From QHXM01 sp032160705 (GTDB taxonomy: Bacteria; Acidobacteriota; Blastocatellia; Pyrinomonadales; Pyrinomonadaceae): a stretch of DNA of 64,000 bases. The translations under genes were made by a program, and so were the position numbers. Of the stretch, positions 55,407 to 63,948 are shown in pieces. Under the pieces are notes generated by a model. It had not been told where the DNA came from. It made no database searches and worked only from the letters and a program-made list of their open reading frames with translations. The stretch covers positions 40,260-104,259 of the forward strand of contig JAVHVE010000056.1 of the NCBI GenBank assembly GCA_032160705.1. Direction: 5' to 3'. Every line of letters begins with the position of its first letter. Position 1 is the stretch's first letter.

Positions 55407-56381
55407 ATGCCTGAAATGAACAAGTCTGTTCTTACCAATCTGCGCGCTCGATATGCAGAGCTAAGCAAGCAAAAAGCTTTACGTGATGAAGTATTAAGGT
55501 GGATCAATGCTCTACCTGAAGAACAAAAATGTATTGTAGTGAAAGAGTTAATAACCTTACTTGATAGCCAAGATACATATACGCGTAGGTTTTCAACGCA
55601 ATTACTAGGCGAATTGAAAGAAAGTACAGCCGCAGCTCGGATAGCGGCGAGATTAATGGAAGATAATGATACTTCAGTCCGCCGGCTTGCAGCAGATGCA
55701 TTAGCTAAAATTTCTGGAACTGAGGCTAGAGATGTACTTATCCTTGCAGCCAAAAGCTACGACGCTGTAGTGCGGCAATATGCGGTCAATGCATTAGGCA
55801 GCTTAGAGTATGAGGACGTAGCTCCACTTATTATTAATGCGACTAAAGATGAGAATTATCACGTCCGGATCAGCGCCATTAATGCGCTTTGTAGGGTTAA
55901 TAGTGCTGAGCAGGTTACACAGATACTACTAGATGCACTTAATGATACCAATCAGCACGTACGGGCAAGAGCTATTTACCATTTAGGAGTTATAGAAGAT
56001 AAGTCCCTTATCCCAATATTCATTAAAGGGCTCAAAGACGATTATGGACGTGTAAGAGAATGGGCAGCAGATGCCTTGAGGGAAATACCATCAGATGCTG
56101 CAGTCCAACCTTTAATCAATGCACTCAATGATAATGATGAACGAGTTCGCGCTGCTGTAGTTCGTGCCCTCGGTGCGATAAAATCTAGCGATGCGGTTCA
56201 TCCGCTTATGCAGGCCCTTGAAGATCAGGATCTACAAGTAAGAATGCGAGCAGCTCAGTCGCTAGGGCAGATCGGTGACCCTGCTGCACGATTTAAACTT
56301 GAAAAGCTTTCTCTGCATGGTTCTACAGTCGGCGAAAAGAAGCTGGCAAGCGAAGCACTCAGTAAGCTAAGCAACCTATAA
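55407..56381 (+). CDS. HEAT-repeat protein
   Basis: 324 aa, almost wholly HEAT/PBS-lyase-type repeats of ~31 residues (for example DTSVRRLAADALAKISGTEA, NYHVRISAINALCRVNSAEQ, DERVRAAVVRALGAIKSSDA) from residue ~45 on. The N-terminal 45 residues are a separate helical cap. No catalytic residue is seen; a protein-binding scaffold. It is the first gene of the plus-strand cargo, 22 bp before the enolase-like gene. The trypsin-NACHT protein at the end of the module also ends in HEAT repeats, so both may bind the same partner. Confidence 0.88.
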   Translation: MPEMNKSVLTNLRARYAELSKQKALRDEVLRWINALPEEQKCIVVKELITLLDSQDTYTRRFSTQLLGELKESTAAARIAARLMEDNDTSVRRLAADALAKISGTEARDVLILAAKSYDAVVRQYAVNALGSLEYEDVAPLIINATKDENYHVRISAINALCRVNSAEQVTQILLDALNDTNQHVRARAIYHLGVIEDKSLIPIFIKGLKDDYGRVREWAADALREIPSDAAVQPLINALNDNDERVRAAVVRALGAIKSSDAVHPLMQALEDQDLQVRMRAAQSLGQIGDPAARFKLEKLSLHGSTVGEKKLASEALSKLSNL

Positions 56382-56403
56382 ATTATTTATACAAACGGAG
56401 GGG

Positions 56404-57702
56404 ATGATGAAGGCAAGGATTGAGGACATTCGAGGCAGAGAAGTCTTAGACTCAAGGGGAAACCCTACTGTGGAAGTCGAAATCATCCTAGATAGTGGTA
56501 TTAGGGAACTATTCTCTACTCCGTCAGGTGCTTCTACTGGTTCTCACGAAGCCCATGAACTCCGTGATGGCGACAACAGTCGGTATCTTGGTAGGGGGGT
56601 CACAAAAGCCGTTTCAAACGTTAATGAAATAATTAAGCCTAAACTTATAGGTAAGGATCCAAGTCAACAAAAATCAATAGACAGGTTGTTGAGAGAGCTT
56701 GATGGTACACCTAACAAAGGTAAGATCGGAGCAAACGCAATACTCGCCACATCTATTGCTTGTGCCAAAGCCTCTGCATCCGCGCTTGGAGTCGAACTCT
56801 ACCAATACATTGGAGGCCCAAATGCTAGGGTGCTCCCGACGCCAATGATGAATATTATGAATGGAGGAGCCCACGCTGATAATAATGTAGATATTCAAGA
56901 GTTAATGGTTATGCCAGTGGGCGCCAAAACTGTGCGGGATGCCGTGCGGATGGGGGCAGAAACTTTTCATCACCTTAAAGCAGTACTTAAGTCTAGAAGT
57001 TATTCAACGGGTGTAGGGGATGAGGGTGGGTTTGCTCCTAATGTTTCTTCAAACGAGGAGGCAATATCACTAATCGTCGAGGCCATAATAAAAGCTGGAT
57101 ATGAACCAGGTAAAGATATATCCTTAGCCCTTGATGTTGCGGCTAGTGAATTTTACAGCGAAAACGGTTATACACTGTCTGCGGAGAAAGATTTCCAGAA
57201 CAAATCTGCAGCCCATTTGGTTGAATACTATGAGTATCTGATTTCTAAATATCCCATAATTTCAATTGAGGATGGTTTTGCTGAGGACGATTGGGAAGGA
57301 TGGGAACTCGGTACGAGAGCTTTGGGCAAAGGCGTTCAACTAGTAGGTGACGATTTATTTGTTACAAATGTGGAGCGCCTAAAGAAAGGAATAAAACGCG
57401 GCATTGCTAACTCTATCATAATCAAGCCAAACCAAATTGGTACTCTTACCGAAACGCTCTGGACCGTCGAAGTAGCAAAAAGAGGTGGCTATACCTGTGT
57501 TATCTCGAACCGCTCTGCTGAAACAGGAGAGGCTGTATTAGCTTCTTTAGCAGTAGCTTGTAACACCGGCCAAAGCAAGGTTGGCTCTCTTTGTCGTGGA
57601 GAAAGAACAGCTAATTACAATGAGTTGATTCGGATTGAGGAAAGACTGGGTGAAGACGCTATGTATGAAGGTGCATCTGCATTGTACAGTATTAACAAGT
57701 AA
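56404..57702 (+). CDS. Enolase paralogue with altered phosphate-site loop
   Basis: 432 aa, full enolase length. It interconverts 2-phosphoglycerate and PEP. Retained: SGASTGS loop (41-47), Glu166 in DIQELM, Glu207 in GDEGGFAPN, metal ligands Asp244, Glu289 (SIEDGF) and Asp316 (GDDLF), catalytic Lys341 (IKPNQIGT) and Lys392. Changed: the SHRSGET loop reads SNRSAET (N369 for His, A372 for Gly). The His normally sits near the substrate, so activity may be reduced or shifted. Strong GGAGGGG just before the start; ATG 56404 or 56407. AT-rich codons and position inside the transposon show it is not the housekeeping copy. Confidence 0.93.
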   Translation: MMKARIEDIRGREVLDSRGNPTVEVEIILDSGIRELFSTPSGASTGSHEAHELRDGDNSRYLGRGVTKAVSNVNEIIKPKLIGKDPSQQKSIDRLLRELDGTPNKGKIGANAILATSIACAKASASALGVELYQYIGGPNARVLPTPMMNIMNGGAHADNNVDIQELMVMPVGAKTVRDAVRMGAETFHHLKAVLKSRSYSTGVGDEGGFAPNVSSNEEAISLIVEAIIKAGYEPGKDISLALDVAASEFYSENGYTLSAEKDFQNKSAAHLVEYYEYLISKYPIISIEDGFAEDDWEGWELGTRALGKGVQLVGDDLFVTNVERLKKGIKRGIANSIIIKPNQIGTLTETLWTVEVAKRGGYTCVISNRSAETGEAVLASLAVACNTGQSKVGSLCRGERTANYNELIRIEERLGEDAMYEGASALYSINK

Positions 57703-58003
57703 TGGGCACTTTGACGTTATTGTCCTCACTCTCTTTATAGATTGCAATGCATTTGGCCACCATATTGGGCTCCCACGATAAACGCCTCCAAAACTCAAAT
57801 ATGAATTGCTCCTAAGGGAATTCTTGCGATGGTCTTACACAGCAACTCGACCTGAGCAAAGAGAATTTGTGTTAAGGCAGAATTCTCTGCCAATAATTAT
57901 TGGCTAGCTAGCCTACAACGTTATAATCTTATGCTTGATTCATAAGGCCGCAAGCAACTCAGCATTTCAGGTGGAGGTTTAGCTTAAGGGAAAGTAATAG
58001 AAC
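57703..58003. other. Spacer between enolase-like and EI-like genes
   Basis: 301 bp without a gene. It holds the perfect 16-bp palindrome GCCAATAATTATTGGC (57889-57904), a possible operator or hairpin, and a TATAAT-like box near 57921 (GTTATAATC). A separate promoter for the EI-like gene is therefore possible. Confidence 0.45.
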
Positions 58004-59377
58004 ATGATAATCCTCACCGGCACCTCAATTTCTACAGGTATTGCTATTGGATCACCTGTTTTTTGGTCTCAAGGCAGTAATCCATTAGCTCTACTTTCAC
58101 CTAAATCATCGGTGCTTGTAGGAGATTATTTATCACCATCTGAAGTCGAATTATTGAATCTGGGTAGATTCTCCGGGCTCGCACTAGAAATAGGAGGTGT
58201 CACATCGCACACCGCCATAATGGCTCGCACCTTCGGTATTCCAGCAGTTTTCGGTGTAAAGAATTTGCTCAAAAAATGTCAGGGTAGCAGGCTAATCGTT
58301 ATTGATGGAACTAACGGAAGGGTGATCTTGGAGCCTAATGTAGCGATATTAGAGAAAGTTAAAAGAGAACGGCGGAGATACCAAAGTATCCAATCAAAAT
58401 TTAGGCGTACTAAAGATATTCTGGCTATCACCGCGGATGGCCATAGAGTCGAAGTGGCAGCCAACGTTGGATCTGTTTCAGATGTAAAGACGGCTTTTAC
58501 AAATGGGGCAGAAGGGGTCGGAGTTTTTAGGACAGAGTTACTTTATATCAATAGTAGTAATCTACCTTCTGAAGATGAACACTATAATACTTATGAGCGA
58601 GCAGTACAAATAGCGAAGGGCAAGCCAGTTATCATCCGTACCCTTGACATAGGAGGAGACAAATATCCAAAATATTTAACATTTCCCGTCGAAGGCAATC
58701 CATTTCTAGGGCTCCGAGGTATTCGTTACTGTCTTAAATACCCTGAGGTGTTTAAGCCGCAACTATCCGCAGCCCTCCGAGTTGCCGCTCAAGGCGATGT
58801 TAAATTGATGCTACCCATGGTCTCGAAAGTTGAAGAGATATTAGCGTTCAATCGGTTACTTAATCGTATCAAATCACGGTTGAAGGCAAGAGGCGAAGCG
58901 CATGATGCTAATTTATCCATTGGGACAATGATAGAAGTACCGGCTGCCGTAGAAATCATAGATGAGCTAAGTGACCATCTGGACTTTTTTAGTATCGGCA
59001 CGAATGATTTAATCCAATATATAGAAGCTGTTGACCGCCTAAATGATAATGTGGCAGATTCTTTTGACCCATATCATCCTGCAATCTTCAGGACAATAAA
59101 TCGTATCGTAAAGAAAGCCCATGCTCGTAAAAAGTGGGTGGGGATTTGTGGCGAAATGGCGGCTGATCCCTTGGTAACACCTGCACTCATTGGCCTTGGC
59201 GTTGACGAGCTAAGCATGGCCTCTGCAAGCATACCTATGATCAAGTTTATAATTAGGCAACTTGATAAGCAGATGTGTACTGAACACTGCGTAGAACTAC
59301 TTCGGGCGAAAAGCTCAGAAGAAATAACAAAGCGTATGCAGCTTTTTGCAAAGGCCAATCATATCTATTCTATCTAG
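58004..59377 (+). CDS. PTS Enzyme I-like PEP phosphotransferase lacking the HPr-binding domain
   Basis: 457 aa against ~575 for EI. The swivelling phospho-His domain starts normally (GTSISTGIAIGSPVFW), then jumps straight to VLVGDYLSPSEVELL and the phospho-His loop GGVTSHTAIMAR (His69; His189 in E. coli). The ~115-residue helical domain that docks HPr is cleanly missing. The C-terminal PEP-binding barrel is complete: GVFRTELLY, IIRTLDIGGDK, PFLGLRGIRYC, GTNDLIQYIEAVDR, and the Cys in GICGEMA. It should phosphorylate itself from PEP but cannot pass phosphate to HPr in the usual way. Located downstream of the enolase-like gene. Phosphate acceptor unknown. Confidence 0.9.
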   Translation: MIILTGTSISTGIAIGSPVFWSQGSNPLALLSPKSSVLVGDYLSPSEVELLNLGRFSGLALEIGGVTSHTAIMARTFGIPAVFGVKNLLKKCQGSRLIVIDGTNGRVILEPNVAILEKVKRERRRYQSIQSKFRRTKDILAITADGHRVEVAANVGSVSDVKTAFTNGAEGVGVFRTELLYINSSNLPSEDEHYNTYERAVQIAKGKPVIIRTLDIGGDKYPKYLTFPVEGNPFLGLRGIRYCLKYPEVFKPQLSAALRVAAQGDVKLMLPMVSKVEEILAFNRLLNRIKSRLKARGEAHDANLSIGTMIEVPAAVEIIDELSDHLDFFSIGTNDLIQYIEAVDRLNDNVADSFDPYHPAIFRTINRIVKKAHARKKWVGICGEMAADPLVTPALIGLGVDELSMASASIPMIKFIIRQLDKQMCTEHCVELLRAKSSEEITKRMQLFAKANHIYSI

Positions 59378-59523
59378 GGGTAACCAGCAGATGAGTGGAT
59401 TGGCACCTTAGCACTGTGCATTAGCATCGGTTAAGCGTAGTAGGTTCTTGCCAATGTCTCATACCCGCTCAATGCATGTGAATGTAACTCGGGACAATTA
59501 AGTAATGAAGGAGATTATGTGTC

Positions 59524-59892
59524 ATGGAAAGCATCACCTCTAAAATACAGACATACATGAATAGCGAGGCAGTATGCCTAGAAGATTGGTATGGTGATTA
59601 TCGTGCGCTTGCTGAAATTCCAGGTGAGCCAGTTACTATAAAGCCGAATTTAAATGAAATAAAGAAGGCATTTGCAGCTTGGGTTGAGCTAAGACGTGAA
59701 CAACTATTCAATTTAATATGTGTAGAGTGGGATTACCCTGCGCGACGTAAGAATGAGAAACTCCAAGACAAGATGTCTTTAGCAGCCGCACTTGCCGATT
59801 TCCTCCTCTCTTGTGCTTTGCAGATTCCAGCACCAGTTGCTACATCAGTGCTTTTAGTGCAGATGGGTTTAGATCAATTTTGTCATTCTTAA
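59524..59892 (+). CDS. Small protein of unknown function in the NACHT module
   Basis: 122 aa, no family recognised. The middle is charged and helical (KAFAAWVELRREQLFNLICV) and the C-terminal 40 residues are hydrophobic (LAAALADFLLSCALQIPAPV), perhaps a membrane or partner-binding helix. AAGGAG lies 11 bases before ATG 59524. Found between the EI-like and trypsin-NACHT genes; could be an effector, substrate of the trypsin domain, or phosphate acceptor. All of these are guesses. Confidence 0.65.
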   Translation: MESITSKIQTYMNSEAVCLEDWYGDYRALAEIPGEPVTIKPNLNEIKKAFAAWVELRREQLFNLICVEWDYPARRKNEKLQDKMSLAAALADFLLSCALQIPAPVATSVLLVQMGLDQFCHS

Positions 59893-60339
59893 ATTACATG
59901 CCCGCTTAGAATATGAAGCTCACCGTCAACACTTAGAAACAACCTGACAGAGGAGATCAGATTATTGCTCAAGTTCTTCCATCCCTGGGATTCGGTGCAC
60001 TCGTAATAGCTAGTATGAAATGCCGAAGAAACTAAATGCAACTTCCATATAAGCCTCGCAAGTACATCCATTCTTACTGCTTAAGGTGTAAATCCTAAAT
60101 ATTTATTCTATTCAGCTAGAGTTCAACTGTGCCGGTAAAGTACTAACGCAAGAACATTACCTATAATCACTTGCACTAGAATTTTAGCTCGACTCCTATT
60201 AGGTATACTCCGTAAAATACCTATGAATCTTCAGAGTGATAAGAAGCCAGCTATTCTGGCCTTACAAAAGTAGAGTTAAAAACTACGATTTAATCTAGCT
60301 CACCTTATGTTGGGCTAAAGGTTCATTAGGTGAATAAAG
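59893..60339. other. Spacer before the trypsin-NACHT gene
   Basis: 447 AT-rich bases with no supportable gene. It contains a short inverted repeat AGGTAT...ATACCT around 60200-60225 and probably the NACHT promoter. The long leader suggests the sensor is controlled apart from the genes before it. Confidence 0.4.
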
Positions 60340-62769
60340 ATGTCAGACGCTCAATTTTACAAAATATTAGAATTGATCAGTGAATGCACCGTAGGAATAT
60401 ATGAAGATGAAAAGCTGCTTGGTAGCGGTGTGATAATTAGTCCCGTCGGATTTATTGGGACTTGCGCTCACGTTATTGAGCAAAAGAAAAAGGTGTCCGT
60501 GAAGGTAGGAGGTAAATATGTCACAGCAGATGTTTATAAACAGGACACTTCGATAGACCTCGCGGTCTTAAAGTTACCGAAGAAGGATTTGAGAAATTAT
60601 TTGTATATAGAAGGAAACAGTACTGTCAAACAGGGCCAAAAAGTATTCATTCTAGGTTTCCCCTACTCAACTTATTCCGAAACAACGTCTCCTAGTCTCT
60701 CTGAAGGAATAATTTCTAGGGTTCATATAGATGAAACAGCGGAAGTTCCTTTTATCCAAATTGACGTGACCGTAGTAGCCGGAAATAGCGGCGGCCCCGT
60801 TTTTGACGTTAACGGAAAGATTATAGGATTAGTGACGACAAAGTTATTTGATGGAATGGCCTGTTGCATTCCTATTAAAAGATTAGTGTCATTAGTGCCT
60901 TCATATGAATTATACCCTTCCTCTAAGTTGTTTTCAGATTATGCCAAAAAAGAGACTGACGCATATCGGGCTTGGACTTTATTTGATAATTACGTCGATC
61001 TGAGATGCTCAGAAAAGGCCGGAGGTCAGCAGGACTTAACTGAGTATGTTCGTTATAAGTGGTTGCCATCTCAATCGAAGGCTCTTCTCGCCGTCCTCGG
61101 TGAGTTCGGAAGTGGCAAGACTCTTTTTTGCCATAAACTTACCAATGAACTACTCAAAGAGTATATCCCCGGCAGGAGTTTGCCCTTTCTTATAAAGCTG
61201 CGGGATATGAAAGAATACAGGTATAAGAGTCTTAAAGATTTACTGGTAGATCAGATTGGAACAAAACTTGGGTTCCCTCACCTTACTTGGCCCACGCTCG
61301 AAGAAATTCTTAGATTAGGAGAAATACTGCTTATTTACGATGGTTTTGAGGAAATGACAATGAAAGCAAGTAGGTTCCAGATGGCGGATAGCTTCAGAGA
61401 GATTCTTTCAACAATGGTGCCCGAGACTAAAACCATAATCACATGTCGCACACATTACTTTAGTACAGAGGACGAGATAAGAATCCTTACAAAAAGTAAG
61501 AGGCCCGATCAAGTAGAAAGTCTGATTTTGGAGGAAAGCAATCCGGATAAAGTATCAATTGTTTATCTAGAACCGTTCGATGACACCGATATTCGCTTCT
61601 ACTTAGAGAGGAAACTCAAGGATTGGCAGAGCCTTTATCGAAGAATTAATGATCCAAATTTCTATGACTTAGCAGATCTCGCGAAAAGGCCGATTTTTTT
61701 AGATGTAATTGTAGAATCAATACCTGACCTTGACTCGTCTGGATTAAGAATCACCGGCACGCAGCTTTATCAGTTGTACACAACACAGTGTTTTAAAAGA
61801 GAGACCGCGAGAATATCATTAAGTTTGGAACAACAGTCTGAGATAATGGAAGAACTAGCATTTGAGGCATATAAAGATAGACTTACCTTACTGAGCAGGA
61901 AGCTAATAGAGGCTGTATGGGCAAGCGTTATTCCCAATAAAGCTGAACCTGATGCTGAAAAGTTCATTCGCAATTACCCCTTCTTAAGGAAGGCTGAAGG
62001 CTCGAGAGATAAACTCGATTTCATACATCAATCTTTCTTTGAATTTTTCGTGGCCAAGGGAATCTTCCGAAGCATTAGTAACCATTATCATACATCATAT
62101 GCCACTGAATATTTGACCTCACCTATTGACAAATATCTTTTTGAACTACTTGAAACCAATAATGATATTGGAATTATAGTTAATTGGCTCAAACGACACC
62201 CAAATATTAATGTGCGAATGAACTGCGCCCTTACTATACAGCGCTCTAGACACATTGAATTTATTCCTGTCCTTCATGAATGCCTAGAACAAGAAAGGGA
62301 TATAGGAGTCGCCGGTAGAATCGCGGATGCCTTAGCTGGCTTAGGGGATAAACAATCCCTTCTTAGGTTCCTTGGTAACTTAGAGAAATATGCGCAACTG
62401 CAAGAAGATACAGGCAAGCCTGAAAGTAATAGATTGTTGTACGATATTGTTGAGCCCCTAGAGGATATTGATCAACAGGTGGTTAATAAAGTAGTCAAAA
62501 ACTTGAACCACTCTAATTCAAGGATTCGTAAATTTGCTGCTTTTTCCCTCGGAAGAATACGCGCCTTAGAAAGTGTGCCTGGTCTTATCACTCTCTTGGA
62601 TAATTCTGATGAGAGTATTCGCGCTAGACGATACGCTGCCGCCGCCCTGGGTATTATAGGTAGCCCTTCAGCTTTAACCACCTTACAAAGCATCGCTGAA
62701 CACAACGAGAGTGAGATACTGCGGCAGGAATGCTTAAAAGCTTCTCAAAGAATTATGGAAGGATCTTAA
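60340..62769 (+). CDS. Trypsin-like protease - NACHT - HEAT protein (bacterial NLR type)
   Basis: 809 aa. Trypsin-like domain (~1-190) with a full triad: His44 (TCAHVIE), Asp73 (SIDLAVLKL), Ser150 (AGNSGGPVFD). NACHT (~235-600): Walker A GEFGSGKT (254-261), Walker B ILLIYDGFEEM, and the winged-helix end FIHQSFFEFFVAKGIF. HEAT repeats to the end (INVRMNCALTIQRSRHIEFI; SNSRIRKFAAFSLGRIRALE). Protease-NACHT proteins are known anti-phage sensors (bNACHT/Avs-like): the C-terminus senses, NACHT oligomerises, the protease acts. No signal peptide, so cytoplasmic. Last gene of the transposon cargo, 12 bp before the right-end repeats. Confidence 0.92.
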   Translation: MSDAQFYKILELISECTVGIYEDEKLLGSGVIISPVGFIGTCAHVIEQKKKVSVKVGGKYVTADVYKQDTSIDLAVLKLPKKDLRNYLYIEGNSTVKQGQKVFILGFPYSTYSETTSPSLSEGIISRVHIDETAEVPFIQIDVTVVAGNSGGPVFDVNGKIIGLVTTKLFDGMACCIPIKRLVSLVPSYELYPSSKLFSDYAKKETDAYRAWTLFDNYVDLRCSEKAGGQQDLTEYVRYKWLPSQSKALLAVLGEFGSGKTLFCHKLTNELLKEYIPGRSLPFLIKLRDMKEYRYKSLKDLLVDQIGTKLGFPHLTWPTLEEILRLGEILLIYDGFEEMTMKASRFQMADSFREILSTMVPETKTIITCRTHYFSTEDEIRILTKSKRPDQVESLILEESNPDKVSIVYLEPFDDTDIRFYLERKLKDWQSLYRRINDPNFYDLADLAKRPIFLDVIVESIPDLDSSGLRITGTQLYQLYTTQCFKRETARISLSLEQQSEIMEELAFEAYKDRLTLLSRKLIEAVWASVIPNKAEPDAEKFIRNYPFLRKAEGSRDKLDFIHQSFFEFFVAKGIFRSISNHYHTSYATEYLTSPIDKYLFELLETNNDIGIIVNWLKRHPNINVRMNCALTIQRSRHIEFIPVLHECLEQERDIGVAGRIADALAGLGDKQSLLRFLGNLEKYAQLQEDTGKPESNRLLYDIVEPLEDIDQQVVNKVVKNLNHSNSRIRKFAAFSLGRIRALESVPGLITLLDNSDESIRARRYAAAALGIIGSPSALTTLQSIAEHNESEILRQECLKASQRIMEGS

Positions 62770-62775
62770 TTGGGA

Positions 62776-62888
62776 AGTTTTCATTATATGCGAGAATATC
62801 ATCGGATTTTTGCACTTTATGAGCGAATAGTACCCGTAAGTTGCTGATTCTCCATAATGGGAGTTTTCACCTTATGAGCGAACCTACA
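62776..62888. repeat. Right end: three spaced transposase-type binding repeats
   Basis: Read on the minus strand: TTCGCTCATAAGGTGAAAA (62882-62864), TTCGCTCATAAAGTGCAAA (62827-62809), and CTCGCATATAATGAAAAC (62794-62777). They match the left-end motif TTCGGGCATAAAGTGA in inverted orientation, with wider spacing. Confidence 0.8.
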
Positions 62889-63018
62889 TATGTATCGGGT
62901 GAAGCATAAACTCCGAATTACAGAACGATAAGCGAAGATGTCCAAAGCCGGAAATCGAATCGCCGCCAGCGCGCAGCAATTGGATTGAACGCAGGGAAAC
63001 ATCAGGAAGGGTCTTTGG

Positions 63019-63735
63019 CTAAGAGGTGTGTGCGCTACGGTCGTATTCTGCTTTGACTGCTCCGTAGCATTCACAGGCGGTCGCCTCCAGCCTGCTTCGG
63101 TCAAGGATGGTCACTTGCCCACGGGTGTAATGAATCATCTTTTCACTTTGGAGACTACCGGCAGCCCTCGTCACCACTGAGCGGGTCACTCCCAACATCA
63201 TCGCCATGAACTCGTGCTTCATCTCAAACTTATCTCCCGGCGCACGATCATGCGTCATCATCAACCAGCGCGAGAGTCTTTGATTTACCTCGTGCGAGTT
63301 GATGCAGGCCGCCGATTGCGAGACTTGAGTAAAGAGTGCATGGGTGTAGCGTTGCAGCAATTCCTGAAGCGCGCCACCGCACTTGAGTTCATCTCTGAGC
63401 GCCTCAGTCTTCAGACGCATGGCGCTGCCCGGCATCTGGATGAGCGCGCGGATCGGCGTCGTCTTCATTCCCAGTACCACTGCGGTGCCTAGCATCCCCT
63501 CGTTACCTATCAGTCCCACTTCCCTGGGCGTCTTATCTTCCATGACGACCAACAGCGAGATGAGTCCGTCGTTTGGGAAGTAGACGTGTGTGATCGGCTC
63601 TCCGCTCTCATAGAGAACTTCCATAAAAGGCAGAGGAACACATTCCAGATGAGGAAGCAGACGCTTGTAAACGTTCCCCGGCAAGGCGGCCAGAAGCTGA
63701 TTCTGGAGTGGCGGTGGTCGAGAGTTGTTGGGCAT
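63019..63735 (-). CDS. Crp/Fnr-family transcription regulator
   Basis: 238 aa. Cyclic-nucleotide-binding-type beta roll (LPFMEVLYESGEPITHVYFP, ...) and a C-terminal winged HTH (FMAMMLGVTRSVVTRAAGSL). No CRP-type Arg-Ser cAMP pocket is evident and no Fnr iron-sulfur cysteine set is seen, so the signal is unknown. Its N-terminus resembles the partial gene that starts divergently at 63949, suggesting paired paralogues. Confidence 0.88.
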   Translation of the reverse strand: MPNNSRPPPLQNQLLAALPGNVYKRLLPHLECVPLPFMEVLYESGEPITHVYFPNDGLISLLVVMEDKTPREVGLIGNEGMLGTAVVLGMKTTPIRALIQMPGSAMRLKTEALRDELKCGGALQELLQRYTHALFTQVSQSAACINSHEVNQRLSRWLMMTHDRAPGDKFEMKHEFMAMMLGVTRSVVTRAAGSLQSEKMIHYTRGQVTILDRSRLEATACECYGAVKAEYDRSAHTS

Positions 63736-63888
63736 CAGGAAAGCTCCTTAGACTGTAGCGCGCGGTGAAACCAGCAGACGGCACAAGGAGATGGTTCTCA
63801 ATCAAGTCCTGATGTCGAGAGATGAATTCTAAAAGAACAGATACAGAGCAACTGTACGGCAGACTCATCCACCCCGTCTGTGCTCTAG

Positions 63889-63909
63889 CACACATATAGT
63901 GTGTATAAT
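63889..63909 (+). promoter_or_regulatory. Palindrome overlapping the -10 box of the next regulator gene
   Basis: CACACATATAGTGTG (arms CACAC/GTGTG) directly abuts TATAAT (63904-63909). A repressor bound here would block the promoter of the gene at 63949, possibly one of the two Crp-type proteins. Confidence 0.5.
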
Positions 63910-63948
63910 CCGTGGAAGCGAACAGTGAAAAGGAGGTTTTTCACATTC

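Larger units (their letters stand above)
54165..62888. mobile_element. Tn7-like/Mu-type non-autonomous transposon carrying the enolase/EI-like/NACHT module
   Basis: The first 24 bases (TCTAGGTTCGGGCATAAAGT...) and the reverse complement of the last 24 (TGTAGGTTCGCTCATAAGGT...) agree at 19 of 24 positions. Flanks are TATGA (54160-54164) and TATGT (62889-62893), a near-perfect 5-bp target duplication as made by Tn7-type transposases. Further copies of the core motif lie inside both ends: four with 21-22-bp spacing on the left, three widely spaced on the right, the asymmetric layout of Tn7 ends. The interior is clearly more AT-rich than the flanks. Insertion is 6 bp after dcd, like Tn7 after glmS. 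No full transposase is inside; two small HTH genes at the left may be remains. Mobilisation would need a transposase elsewhere. Confidence 0.75.

Noticed and set aside
56404..57702. Housekeeping enolase
   Set aside because: Inside the transposon ends, AT-rich, active-site loop changed, and its partner is an EI-like gene; a normal eno is expected elsewhere.
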